Source: Sipunculus nudus (Eukaryota; Annelida; Sipuncula; Golfingiida; Sipunculidae). Taken from it: 64,000 nucleotides of DNA. Of the stretch, positions 40,403-54,100 are shown piece after piece. The notes below the pieces were generated by a model. That model was not told the DNA's origin. It did no database searches and saw only the letters and a list, made by a program, of their open reading frames with translations. Position 1 is the first letter of the stretch. The number at the start of each line of letters is the position of its first letter. The DNA lies in assembly GCA_026874595.1 (NCBI GenBank), contig CM049309.1, positions 50,690,079 through 50,754,078 of the forward strand, in the 5' to 3' direction. Both the position numbers and the translations under genes were made by a program.

Positions 40403-41019
40403 ACTCTTGGGACTAATTACATCAGGTTGAGAGCCGGTGCCCTTGGGGCCTCCCATCAATCTATTCATGTGAAGCACAGATTATTTTCTGATAGCCTGAT
40501 GTGCCTAAAACAACAGCCTCTGAAGTCATTTCTCCTGGACATGAAAACATCCTCTGCATGCAGGAAGAGCCTATAAAGGATTATACAGAGGAAAGATTCG
40601 CCTATTAAAACTCAAGCATATCACCTTTTAACATCCCCTTTGAGAATACCAGTCACGGCGAAAATTAATTTCATATGACTATATGCCATATATTCATTCT
40701 GAAAGTAATGAATCTGTCAATTCCAACACTATACCCCCATTTAGTATCGATTTTAAAGAGGGGGGGGGGGAATTCAGCTTAATAGCTTATCGTATACAAC
40801 AAATAGGGGAGGATATAGGATCTTAGAAAAGGGGGCGGGGCTCAACACCTTGCCGTGGGTAAAATTAGTGTAAATTGAATGATAGTTCACATTATACAAT
40901 ACTCGCGCACGCAGAAATGAAGAGATTAATATTGACGCACAAGACGCAAATCCGGCGCTGCATATCGGAATTAAGTGTATGTTAGACTATATCCCAGATG
41001 TCTGGTCGATCAAAGAGTG

Positions 41020-41070
41020 GGCGCACGCCCCCTGCACCCCCTCCCTCTATATTCGCCACTGGCAAGACTC
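41020..41070. repeat. C-rich dispersed motif, copy 2
   Basis: Second occurrence of the GCCCCCTGCACCCCCT motif seen at 34.9 kb, followed by TATATTCGCCACTGGC. Confidence 0.5.
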
Positions 41071-42033
41071 ACACCAGATGTACAGCTCTGGGTCAGGCAA
41101 GTAACATACAGAAATGAAACCCTATATTAGCAGAAATTCATGAAGCCTTTGTGATTTATGTTTATACTGCTCATGGGTTTTTATCAAAACTGAACATGAG
41201 CAGCCCATATGACCGGTGAATGTTAACGATACAACAAGAGCTGAGGCTTTATTGGGTCTAATTCAAAGACCCTGACAGCCAAAAGGGCACGGGCGTCCCA
41301 AAGGACTTTTGTCGATGGACCCTTCCCTATTTAGCTTGCCTAGCCATGGATCCAATTTCATTTTAACAGTCTATTCTTCTCTATATTCTGAGAGTTACTC
41401 TGTCTAGTTTATAGCCTATTTAGAAAAGCCAGATTCTGGAATTACGTTGCACCGCCTACCACTGTTGCACTGGAGGTTTTCAACGCCACGAGGAATTAAG
41501 CTGGCACCGGAAGTCTTAATAAATGGTGGTCCCTCGCTGTTTAACTGCTCAAGCAACGGCAATTGGACCACAAAACGGTATACAGGGTAATACAGGCGGA
41601 GGAAATATTGCATGGGCGCAGGGGAAGACATCATATATTGCTCATATTTTGATATATAAAACACATTTGTTGTTCAATATATTTACAAGTACACTAAATA
41701 CGGCCAACAGAAAATATTAACGATGAAATTATGTTCACACTTTCAGTGCTGACGGCTTAAATGTCCTCTTTCTATTGGAGGATTGATTGTCTTATGATAT
41801 CCTCGGGTCGTTCGGAACAGTTATAAGTAACAAGAGTATTGTCGTTCATTAAATTCAGTCCGGCATAAACTGGTACTTCAAAGATGTTGAAATGAAATAT
41901 AAATGGATACAATAGAGCAGTACAACATTTTCATCTGTGTATTTGGTATCATGTATCCTGCCGGCTGTGAACCGACTTTTTCTGTGTATACCCTTTCCAT
42001 CTATATACAATGTCGTGATCCAACCTGGCTATT

Positions 42034-42036
<3 letters not shown>

Positions 42037-42068
<32 letters not shown>
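42037..42068. repeat. (AT)n microsatellite
   Basis: About 16 units. Confidence 0.95.
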
Positions 42069-42071
<3 letters not shown>

Positions 42072-43784
42072 AATAAATACGCAAAATGCGTGCAGTTTGC
42101 ATGATCGCACCGTCAAGCATATACCACTATATGTATATGGTCCCCGCCAAGGTTTTCAAGGGAGGAGATCTTGTGTACACAATCAGGAACATTAGTTACA
42201 GGGGCGATAAGGAGTTTGGCAGTGGGGAATCTTCCAAAGATCGGTTCGGAGGCGGCCACTTAAACACAATGTACACGGTGAGACGATTCATTTTACACAA
42301 ATGAGGCCGGGCTTCAGGTCTGGCACCGTTAAGTGTTGGCGTGCTGGCACGAATTCGCGCATTACTTTATCGCCAAGGATCGTGTGTGGGCGAAACCTGT
42401 GTTGTAATTAATCCAACATCTCCAGCGATGTACTTTGAAACCGATCGTTTCGTATCAAATGACGTTATCACAATAACTATCGTACAAACGTAGTCACGTG
42501 TGTGAGTAAGAACCCCCAAATCGTCTTGATCCATGGCCCTCCCAGCTAATAAATGTTTTGTATCAAACAGGGAAAACGTAGCGAATCTTAGTATATGGTG
42601 CATTGAAAATGAGAGATACGATCAAGCTCTTCAGATGATATACAACACCCTCAATACTTAACGTATGGAATCTGGAGCACTCTTATCACAGCCTTACTGT
42701 TTGTATGATATATTTTTTTCATTAAGGGTAGGTATGTGTGCTGCTTGGAAAATGGACTTAAAAACATACCTCATTGTTTAAGTAGGGGTTACATGTCAAC
42801 CCCCACTGAATGCGGCGGTCACCATGATGCACTTAGTGACACCGATATGCCACATGTACACACAAACAGTAAATACTCGTCTAATTTACTCCATATATAT
42901 AAATATATATATAAATAAATATATGTAATATGGAAATGATTTGGTTGCCTTTCAAGATTTTATGAAGACACACACATATTATATATATATGAATATATGT
43001 ATGTGCGTGTTCGATAACTATGTCCTCGGCGCGTGACGTGTGAGTTGGTTCTTAAAGCGTTTAAGACGTCGAAACCATACATAACACGAGTAGAACAACC
43101 AAGACAGGACCAACCAAATCGAATGGTTAGCGAGAATATTGTATTGTTTTCAACAACTACGTCCTCGGCATTTTAGGTTTCCTGGTAGGAGTTCGTTTAA
43201 TTCAAAATTCGTTATGCTTCCCTATGTTAAGAACAGCCCCGCCGGACTGTACCCTAGCGCCAGGTTTATATATTATTCACAGGATATTATGAGCCATTCA
43301 GCGCGGGTCAGTACAAGACTGGCCAAACAGACTCAGGCTGACCAGAAATGAAATAGGGATACAAAGAATACGGGGGTGTTTCTAATTAAATGGACTGCGT
43401 TTGTGGTAATTGGGTTTCGATCAAGACCTTGAGAGTCTGCAATGAAAACAAATGAAGGGACCCCTTTGTTCAGAACTGCGTAATCCAAAAAGAATATATT
43501 GAGAATTGGCTGGATCAACACGGGTGCACTCCTTTAAAGAGGTTGTTCTTGCTAATGTTGATTGTGCTTTTAAACAGCGACAGCCAGATGTTTGTGATAC
43601 CCGCACACGCGAGATAGTCTTTACAACCTGTAGCGAATTTTTTTCGGATCTTGTTCAGATCCCTTAGGAAGAAATTCCAATCAATCGATTTGGCCGCTGG
43701 GCTATTTTGGGGATCGCCTCAGAAATTGTTCATTGCAGCAACAAAGGGTTAATTCGACTGCATTGCGCCTGCTTTTAGTTAAAT

Positions 43785-44397
43785 CAAGCTAAGCTGCCCC
43801 AAGGGATGGAACAAAAAGATATAAGAGACAAAACTAAGAAGGGCGCGGTGGCTCTTTCATCTAGTTGTCATGTGGTTTCTTATAAGAGAGGATATACCGC
43901 TCCAATACACGCACGTCTTCCAGAGACCGTGAAAAAGCCAGAAGCTCCACTGTTTAATCCGAAATAGATGTTAATTTGTGACGGGCTACATGACACAAAA
44001 CTTGAATTGTGAAAAGCACTTAGCGAAGAACTGGTCCCATGGGGCTGCTTAAACTGGAGACATTCAAGAAAGTCTCTGCAGCTGCTGGTCTCCCAAAAGG
44101 CTGCTGTTGTTCGGGGCAAGGGCCGCGTGCTGGTGGTCTGCGCAGTGCTGTACCCTGTAACACCTGCGCCACCGGAGCTCTGCTCCTGAAGACAGCCAGC
44201 ACAATGATTGAATTAGGAATATGGAGAAATGGCACGAGAACCAGGGCACTGATTGTTCCTATACATTCACGGTTTTTATTGTCTATACTCCGGTTCTGCC
44301 AAAGATCCACATCATAGAACGTCAGGCTCGTATTCAGTTCCTGAATCAGAGATTTCATAAAAACATCCACCTGCATTCTAAGTACTTTAATCTCCAT
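43785..44397 (-). pseudogene. Possible degenerate rhodopsin-family GPCR
   Basis: Three hydrophobic pieces lie in the right order on the minus strand but in different frames. First, a 25-residue hydrophobic segment with PNSIIVLAVFRSR, like TM1 with its conserved Asn (about 44170-44270). Second, GASGFFTVSGRRACIGAVYP (about 43885-43945), like the TM3 end and [DE]R[YC]-I-x-V-x-PL motif. Third, KSHRALLSFVSYIFLFHP after an in-frame stop (about 43790-43845), like ICL2-TM4. The spacing from TM1 to the TM3 motif is near that of a real receptor. A GC-rich middle part could be a scrambled TM2 to ECL1. No single frame spans it, so if real it is broken. The likeness is by eye and could be chance. Confidence 0.3.
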
Positions 44398-47289
44398 TTT
44401 GCTGCGATAAATTAATAATATTGAATTCAGAAGATGGGCGCGTGTTTTTTCTCATGTTAATACCCTTGAATTACTCAACTTGCACACTGGATAGTAATGA
44501 ATTTAAACAAATTTATGGTCTCCTGGGAACAGAAAGTGACTAAAATTTCACAAATTGTCAGTGAGCAATGAAATCAGTTCCATTAGAAATATATACAGTG
44601 GTCCGAAATCCCATTAGATGCATCGACATTCAGCAGTTCCCTGATAAATAATCACGTGGGAAAAAACCACAGTAAGTTTCATAAAGAATTTAATGGCATA
44701 ACAGATTTTACTTTTTTACCTGATCTTGTTTTACTAATGGTGTATTTGTCAGTTAATAATTATCGAGTATTCATTATTTCATTATTTATGGCTCTTCTCT
44801 CATTACCTTCACGCAGGGTTGAATTTTAGCGTAACAGAAAACAAAAGACTTGGTAATTTAAATAGTCTTTGTGTATTTGTTTTAGTATTCGTTATGATGT
44901 AATCAAAACGTATTAATTAATTCAACAGCATCATGCGACCTAACTTTATTGCACTGACGGTCGCCTCCTAATACCAAAGAGTTTAACTTCGAAAGATTTC
45001 CGAATAAATGCAGGTAACTGAAGTACAGTATTCCTGCAATCTTGTTTAAAAATATAAACCCTTATACAGCATGCTGAGGTTCGTAGCTAGTTGATGTTCG
45101 GCAGACTTTTCTATTATCGGAACTTCACGTGTTCTGTTAGCGCAGGGCGCCAGTACGGTGAAAGCTCAATGATGACCATACCGCCAGTCTCTACTCCTTC
45201 GTCTCCCAAGTTGCAATTACCGGCTCACCGCCCGATACCGGTTATCCCAGAAATGGTCTTAACAGCGATAAGGGTGAGCTATAAGGAGTGGATGCTATAT
45301 TTCACATGTGGCCGCTGCCAAGTAACGGTGGAGAAATTCCAGACAGCTTGTTTACCTCTCCCGTAAAGCCAAGCATTGTGAAATGTTTCCCCAAGTCGAG
45401 CCCTCCACCGATCTTGGAGCCCCGGCCAGGGTGAACCCTGCAAGCTTTAGAAGTAACGCCGTGCTCGACATGAGTTTATTCAACAGCAGAGCGTGCATGG
45501 CTTCATGTCATTTCTCAATGACAGACTCCGAAGGGAGGGCAATGTAAATAGAATATTAATTCATCAATCCGGTCCCAAGTGTTATCAGGTCAAGCTTTCT
45601 TACTTTTGTCAGCTTTCTAAGCTTGCAGAATGTCTCTTTTGTGGACACTATGTTATCACACAGAAGACAAGCCACTTGAGCGTGTCTCGACCCGCCAGGT
45701 TTTTGCCATCGTCTTTTCATGTAGAAAAAAATGCTTCTTTGAAACGTGGTTATAATATTTTCCTTATGACAGGCGTCCTATGAAAGACACACAAAGAATT
45801 ACTCTAGAAAAAGTGAAAAGTGCCTTCTGGACGTCTGTTTGAGTAGGGAGCATGGGCATACTTTTGAAACGGCACGTATAAGAAAAACTCGGGTCAATGA
45901 ACACACCCCGCTTCAAGTGTTGAGGTGACAAACACAATGACGGCAAAATAGCATGCACTCGATTGCATTCACTAAAGAATCCAGACTAAAACAACCTTGT
46001 ATAGAAGGTATATCATGAAACTATATATGAATGTATATAAACTGCAAGGACATTCAGCAAGCATGGTGTCTATTCATCGAGGGGACCACAGACGCTTTCA
46101 TATGGGAGGTACCTCTTTTAACGCCCGAAGAATTCCACTGAATAAAATCATCCACTTTTGACAGGAGATACACATATGCAAGACGAACCGGCATAACATG
46201 AAAAGTATACTGTACCCTCAGAGTCACATAAAATAAACTGATCCGGTGAGATTGTTAATCCATCCTTTCTATGTATCAACAGCACATGGACCATCAACAT
46301 AAATAAATTTTATAATGATGATTTAAAATGCCATCAGAACTATACGCCTGTAGCACAGCCACAACATTCTGGGAATGTTTGGATTACGTGAATCATTTAC
46401 TCTTTAATAAACGGGGATTCAAAAACGTTTTCCAATTTGTACACCTTTAATGGAAAATCCTGGTTGTCATAGCGACAAGGCGGAGAGCATAGACACCGCT
46501 GTGGTATTTTGATTACGTTGATAAGAAAAAAATTCATAGACTCGACATCTTATATGGTCTAGTATCCGCTGTCTGAAATAAAGCTGACAGAGTCAAACTC
46601 GCTGCACCGGATGAACTATATGAGAACTATATGCATTAATTACGCCGATATTGCCTTCTAAACACGCGAGTCCAGATCAGATCCGAAACCAGCTTACATT
46701 TTGTTTGGCATTTACATGTGTATATGTAAATGTATATGTATATGTACATATATATAAACATTTTCCCGGTGTAACTCAATGTCGTCTCTTTGTTTACAAG
46801 GTCTGTCAGGTAAAACTGATATATTAACAAACACGCGACACAGCACAAAACTCTGCTAATGAAAACTCACGTAGTCCTGTCATATTTTCAAATTAACAAT
46901 TTAAAACATTCCTGATACAATATAGAATAATTCGGTATAAGAATAAAAACCATGCTGAATCTTACAGAACAAACAGCAAATAATTAAAACATAATTACCC
47001 TGTATCACATCGTAAATATCATATCCGTTTTAATACAAGCAGGCACATGTCAATCATGTTCATACAATTATCACGGGTTAAATATATACCTATCAAAATA
47101 TACCTTATATAAATGAAGTCTTTGAATTTTAATCCGTTTGACGTGTCCTCAAATTATTTAAAAGAACCAAACAGCACTTGATACACGGTCTGAGACAGCA
47201 ATATAACATAAAATGGAAAACCTCGAGGTAATAAGATTGGATAGATGGGATGAAGGTATAGTATCGGCTTAGAACTCCGAATGTCATAC

Positions 47290-47396
47290 TTCTGTCGCCC
47301 TGGCTTGTTTGAACTGGAATTTCGAATAGTCTGATGGGGAGGCGTAGAGCGTCTGGGAAGAACCCGAGACAGCCTCATCAGATGAATCATATTGAT
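47290..47396 (-). other. Exon-like open segment, unassigned
   Basis: Between an acceptor-like GGTGTAG and a donor-like GAA|GTATGA lie 35 open codons rich in Ser, Tyr and acidic residues (QYDSSDEAVSGSS, then YASPSDYSKFQFKQARATE). The composition suggests a cytoplasmic tail, but there is no homology I can name, and the polypyrimidine tract is weak. Confidence 0.15.
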
Positions 47397-50300
47397 CTAC
47401 ACCGATAATGGAACACAGGCAAATACTGAGGGATGAACATAGAAAAGGATTCTGAAGAGTACCTACACGGTTAATATGTATGATCTGACGGTCCAAATGT
47501 GGGCGCAGGCCGGGGCCGATGGCCCGCGAGTCGATCGGTAAGTTGTCTTATCCACGGGCTGTGATAGTCAATAAAGCTGCAGGAATTAAAGTTAGTTCAC
47601 GCTTAGCAGGGTTTCAGATGTCCTGCGGTGGTCATTGTGTGGCCGCGACGTCCAACACACTCGCCCCCTCTTTCATACTATTGACCATAATGCGGCTAGT
47701 TATATCATGGTTTATTTTACACGCGCGTGAATACCGTTTACAGCGTTTGGTCTTCGCGTTTGTGTACCGTCTGTAAGACAAATACAAAGCTTTCTTGGTT
47801 ATTTTCAGCTCTTGAGCACGGTTTCCTGGATACACCCTCACAATTAATATTTTCTGTCATTACTGTGGGAATAAACATTAAATTAAACTTGATTCCTGTC
47901 ACTATTACAGTAATTACAGTCAATATTACGTAACATTAATTTGAAACTGTTCGAGGCTGGTTAGTGGTGTTCGCCTTCCACATGCGGCTCATGGGCATGA
48001 ACCTACCGCTTAATGACAAATGATGGAAGAAATGCTACGAGAAATTAAACTGCGCGTCAAACCTAAACGTGATATAATTGGTACTCTGGACTAACTGTCA
48101 TGATAGAAAGGGAGAGATAAAAACGTTTTGCTTAATAATGAATTTTGAAAATTTTAACATGATTACACCATCCTGCCACTTTCAGTGAAAGAGCCAAAGT
48201 TTGCAGTTCCAGAAACGCCATGAACATCAACGGAGTCCCACGGCCAATGTCAGAGACGTTAATCATTCCCAGAATATCAGGACAGTGGCAGTTGAGTGTA
48301 TCCTGTTGATGACTGTATGACAGAGTTACCCCAATACAAACCTTACACTGACAAATTTTGAATACTTCATCAAAACTTTCCAATCACAGCTTATTATTTT
48401 ACTAAGATTAACTTGTCGTCATATCAAGTGTACTAGTGTTCCGTGTCCCGTTTTTTCATCCCTTTAGTATGGAACTAGAATGGCTTTGTTTTAGCAACTG
48501 AAAAATCAGATATGTCTTTTGAGGCTCGTAAAAGAATTGGGTGGAATCAAATTTTGTATCGAATTCGAGAAAAAATATGCAATACTTTAACGGTGATTGA
48601 GTTAAAATATATTTCGGATAATTTGAACCTGAAGGTCACCTGCTTTCAAACCCGTCCGAAAATTTTGAATATTCCTAAATTTGCGTTTCAAATTTCAGGG
48701 AATAAATATTCAACGCTTCGGAAAAAAACGCTCTCACAGTTTTGACCACATACCACGTAAAAAACGTGACTGAAGACATCTCCCCATATGACTGTTCAAG
48801 ATCCATACTAATGAATGGAAATCAGGGAATCACACAGACGCTAATGAAATGACGTTTTTGCATAAATAAATAAATAAAAAGTCCATGTATTGTCTGTCTC
48901 CATCCCACAAAACAAGAAAAGCAGAACAATAAATTACGGATTAAGCTGATAAGGAGGACACAGCCTTACTGCATAAAGAGACTGAAAGGGAAATAACGTG
49001 ATCTCATCTTACCATTGTTGGGCAAAGAAATAAAATAACTAAAAAAGAGCCCGAAGAAAAAGTTTTTAAGTAGACAATGCACCGGTATGGTGTTACACAT
49101 TTCGTGACGACTTGAAGTATTGTATAACAATCTGCCACTTTGGAACCGAGTCAGTGTCATGCAGAACGGATGAAATCTGCCATTTGAGTTTGAATTTTCA
49201 GTTCGAAAGGAAATCAGCTTACATAGCCGCAAAAAGCTCATACAGGCACGGCATGCAGTGAGACAGGGGGCACCTGCTTGCCTCACACGGCAACAAAAAG
49301 GGCGGGCGCCATGACATTGATGTGAGGGAATTATTGGCTCCAGTTAGACAAAACGGCATTGCTTCGGATGTTCTTTCAATCTCGTCAACGCTGACGAGAA
49401 GGACCAACACTTGTCATTTTGCTAAACCTACCCTGCACCGAACGAGTGGTGGTCCTGTGATTAATCTGAGTTAAATGAACCGATGTCTCATCTGAGCTGA
49501 GCGGGAATTGCGGTACACACGTGTATGAGCCGTCATTACGGGCCATACGTTACGGTTGTGAATACTGCATGGATGAAAATAAATGTCCATCCATAATACA
49601 TAGTAGCTCGCGTGACGCTTCTGTGTAACGTATTTCCATCCTCTTGGTAACGCAGAATCCATGCCAAGGATTTAGGACCACGCGTATTGACTCAACTCAC
49701 CGCAAAAACTGTCAAGGACTGTCATTGGTGGAAAAGCTATAGGGATTTTATGGCTTCTCCACAGCCGGAAGAGTCATATACAATATTCTGTGTCGCATTG
49801 CCCGGAGAATAAAGTATAATCACACCGGCCTTTAGTAATATGCATCGGGAACTGTGAATATATGCATTATGTTATGAAGTTTATATACCCGAGTTGGTTC
49901 TAATAATAATAGATGAATCATTTCGATTCCCGAAAATGCCGCGATTGGATGTAATTGTTGAGGAAAATGGAAATGTGTGAACTGCATATAAACGTACATT
50001 TTTTTTTCTTGTTGCGGATTGATTCTACTCTTCAAAAATGGCTTGGGTTTTAATGTCTAAGCAATATCAACTTTCTTTAAATGAAGTGAATAAACACACT
50101 TTTACTGTTGAGTTGAACGGGTGATATTAGTTTTTTTTATCATACAGCGAGAGGTATAATATTCAGTGAAATATTTGGTACATAACATTTTCTCATTTAC
50201 CGAAGTGACAATTTAATACTTTTTTTCAGATTTGAAAGAATCACATATATGTGCCGGGTACATACAGCAGATGTTGCTGTAATCATATTAGCAAAATTGC

Positions 50301-50651
50301 ACAAAGGATGCTACATGAAATCCACATTGAAAAAGTTTACATAACCAGGGCACAGACTTGTTTTTGTGTGTGTGTTCTCAAAAACTATGTCATCGGCACG
50401 TGCATGTCACAGGATTAACCTTCATCATTTGGCCCTTTAATCTTACTTTGTGCCTGTGTAGTCGAGCTTTACTGTTGTACAAAACATTACCCGCAGATGA
50501 ACCAAACATCTCATATTCTATTGACCCCTTTTGCATCCAAGCGGTAAATAAAAAACGTGTGCGAGTAAAAAACATCATTAACAGCGCTGTCCTCCTTTCT
50601 TCATTCATGTAACCGGTGTGTGATGACAATGGGAAGTGTCGCGTTTCATCA

Positions 50652-51101
50652 CTAACCATCCATTGGCAACTCGTATTTGAAACGAGAGATTTTATGTTCG
50701 GGTCTCATCAGGTAAAGGAAGCCGGCTTTTAAGGGAACAATGTTGACAAACCCTAACAATGGTGTCCCCTCACTCCGGGCGGGAGGTCCCGTGCCATACA
50801 AAGCGCCTACAAGTCCGCAAACCAGCAGTGCCACCTGAAAATGTATTACAATTTGGCCTGTTGGAATTGTCCTCCCCGGAAGTAAAGCGGATTTGTTACC
50901 CTTATAACTGTAAATCGCCCTCATGTTATCGGGATTTCCACGTCCGGGCCGATATCCAATTGTAACTCGATCCGTGACACCTGCACGCTTGTAACGGTTG
51001 TGCACTGACTGGGGCCGTGGACAGACGTTTTTAATTGAACTGGCCTTCCGGCTGACACGTTTTGTTCTGGGGATAATTGTTCTCTGACCATTCGCCGTCA
51101 A
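50652..51101 (-). other. Unassigned open frame, 149 codons
   Basis: The longest open frame apart from the receptor exons. It has no ATG at its start (TTG) and includes a hydrophobic stretch VALLVCGLVGALYGTG, which follows an acceptor-like ATTTTCAG. Just upstream, an open segment TVYLERKEFKVLNNHTLRLE ends at a donor-like CTG|GTAAGA. The two could be exons of an unknown gene inside intron 1, but no family is recognised and GC richness alone lengthens frames here. Confidence 0.15.
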
Positions 51102-54100
51102 TCATCTTACCAGCTCCAGGCGTAATGTATGGTTGTTCAATACTTTGAACTCTTTTCGTTCCAGATACACGGTTTTATAAACAATTGACGTCTCGTATCT
51201 CTGAAGATCACATATGATACTTGATAAATATATTTTTATCTTAATGTGAAATTATGCTTAAAAAATTTGTTTTCAAGATACATGGCTAGTCGTGTTAATA
51301 AAAATGTCCAATGTTACTGTTATACCTAGACATTGACCTTTATATCATGTCATAATTTTCCTCGCTATTCCACTCCGATTTCGTGTGCTCATATCTTAAA
51401 TTGTAACCGGAATTTTTATTTGTTATACACCGTAAAAATGCTCAATAACACAAAAGCTATTTTGCAGGGATAATGGGAGAGTTCTGACAGGTTGTGCGAC
51501 AATTCTTCATGACATGATATCAGCCATGTTAAATTAAAGGCACGGTCTATGATAAACTGATAAGATATTGATGTACTTAATGTTATGTTTAAGTGATTAC
51601 CTGCATCAGTCAGACCTACACGTCCCCCTCTTCATCACGTACAGGTAAACACTATACAGGTAACAGTGCAGGACCGACCAGACTGTGTACAAACAGTCTT
51701 CTGTCCAAACATTCCCTTAACATACACGGTGGTGATTTGATCCCGTCCAGCTGATGAACTGGTCAGGGGGCTGTTGGCTTTGAGTATTCTATACCAAACG
51801 ACCTTAAATCTGTTGGGGAAAACACCTCTAACATAAATCATCTGGGGTTCGAGAAATCACACTTTTTTCCGTAGCCATGTGCCTGTTCAGACGGGAATCT
51901 TCAGTAGTTTTTGATTAAATAACTCTTTGGCAACACATGCGGATCGGCTTTCTGACCATAGCTGGATTATCATGCTGGTTGTGTCGAGAAACTGGTGCGT
52001 CCGTCAATGATATTGATAAGCTTGTTTTAACCAATATCGCAAATAAAATTCTATATACTGATTTAAAAAATCACCTTTTACTGAGCATTTTCCACTGCAA
52101 CCGATCGTTATAGAATTAAATATTCGGGTGACGCTTTTAAAAACGAGACTTTTTTTATAATCTTTTTTATTTTCTCGCGACTAGCGGATGTCGTCTCCCT
52201 GTTATATGACCTGGCACGCTGCGACTTCCTTTTCAAAATATTTTACAACGCTGTTCGGTATTGGAACAGCCGTAACAGGAGAGAGTGGGCGGTTCGTGGT
52301 TTGACATTCTAGGCTTATTCCGTAAACACCACCAGGACCTATATGATTCTGCGGTGATTACAAGTCAGCTGATCCCCTGTAACATTTGAGTTGTCTGCGT
52401 TTCCTTTATCTCATATCAACTCATCTATATTCTCCACATTCTTGCAAAAAGAAACCCAGTATAGCCGTATAGCGTATGGTTACATAATACCGTGCTTTGT
52501 ATAAGACATCTTTGCACGATTGTCTGTCTGTCTTGGGGATATATAGCGTTCATGATGACCACGTGCCTGCAAATAACTGTTGCTGAAGAATATGAACCCA
52601 TGCAGCCATGGGAAACGTAGACATGTAAAGTTGATACGCTGGGCAAAGATCCCTCATTGAATGCAATTAAGCCCAAACCCCTTAGGGAGATAAAACCTGC
52701 ACTTCAGTTTAACCCGTCGCCAATCGTGCAAGAATATTGGCTGAATAATGACCTGAATGAGCTCAGGTCGACATGATAAAAACAATCAAAACTTTAATCC
52801 TCAGAGGGGGAAAAATTTCATAAGGGAAGTTTCACAGCGTACCAGGTTCATATCAGTAAGACATCTGTAACCAGAAAACACAAGAAGAGCGCAAATGGTG
52901 GACCACGACCCCGTTTTTATTAGACTCAAAAATAATTACATTCAATTTTTTATATACCCTCGTAGAGCCAACCCTCCACAGAAAATTGAATTCTTCCTGA
53001 ATTTTGAGGTATAATGCAGAGACGAACAGACAAACATCAGTGGAATAAACAGGTATGTTGAGACAACATATGTTGAGACAACACGTTTGTATATACATAA
53101 ACAGTATATGTTGAATCTCGGGCTTTACCGTTAAAAGTGTACCTCCATTCACAATTAGTTTGCTTCAGACTGGCACTCCACTTAATTAGAAATTAATTGT
53201 TTATCTGAGAAATATAGAAATAAAACACGCTTAATACGAACAATCTGAGAAGTTTCGTACAGTTTATGTCTTTACTTCTGCATGCGAGAGTTAATTATGT
53301 ATAAAATCTACTATCACACCTGCGACACGTGTTTAACTAAGCCACCGTATATTGAACCCCATCCTCTTTCTAAGATCCTGAATCCGCCCCTGATTTCGGC
53401 AACGATGTGAAGGTGTTTATTGTCATTATTCCGCCCGCATCGCTAAATGTTCCATTTTTGAGTTAATAGGTCCAATTAAGCTATCCATTGATCAAAGAGC
53501 CACCATGCAACAGATCATTACGCTTTCATTATCCAACTAACTGACTGCTTATTTGTTCCACACCACACCCACAACAGTCGATGTGTTAAAGAAAATGAAA
53601 GCTTATATGCCGTAAAAACGTGACTTGAAGTTTATCAAGTATAGAAAATTATAAAATTGGTAAGAATCTGAAAATGGCACCCATTAAAATACACAATTAA
53701 ATTCCTCTCTGATTATATTTAATTGTGTTTCCAGTCTTAGTCATGAATATTTATTAGTTTGGTCATGTACAATTGACTGGTGTAGGTTCTCAAGGTACAT
53801 GAAATCTAAAAGCAGGTGTAACATAAACAGTTCACCTTTGATCTCTGGCAGACCATGACGTCAGGTTAATGCGCCTTTGGTTGTTCATAAGAACTCTGAA
53901 ATACATTTAAAGTACCATATATGTATTTTCCATCCTTGTATTCCGTTGCGTGTAACCTGAGCTGTGCTAACATAATTACAGAGCTATGAATTTCAGTTCT
54001 CAATAAAATATTCAAAGGTTCCATTAGGGAAATGTGGTTATTTCGCACTTCTTAAACTAATGAAAAACTGGAATTCGCCAAGCCGAGGTATATAACATAA

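Noticed and set aside
44039-44317. Plus-strand open frame, 92 codons
   Set aside because: No recognisable domain; the opposite strand gives better membrane-receptor-like segments.
48132-48383. Minus-strand open frame, 83 codons, as a further receptor exon
   Set aside because: No family motif, and exon 1 joins exon 2 directly with nothing missing in the ligand domain.
51105-51200. Kinase-homology exon of a receptor guanylate cyclase
   Set aside because: The segment with YKTVYLERKEF has only a vague likeness, lacks a clear kinase-homology motif, and its place upstream of exon 2 does not fit the gene order.
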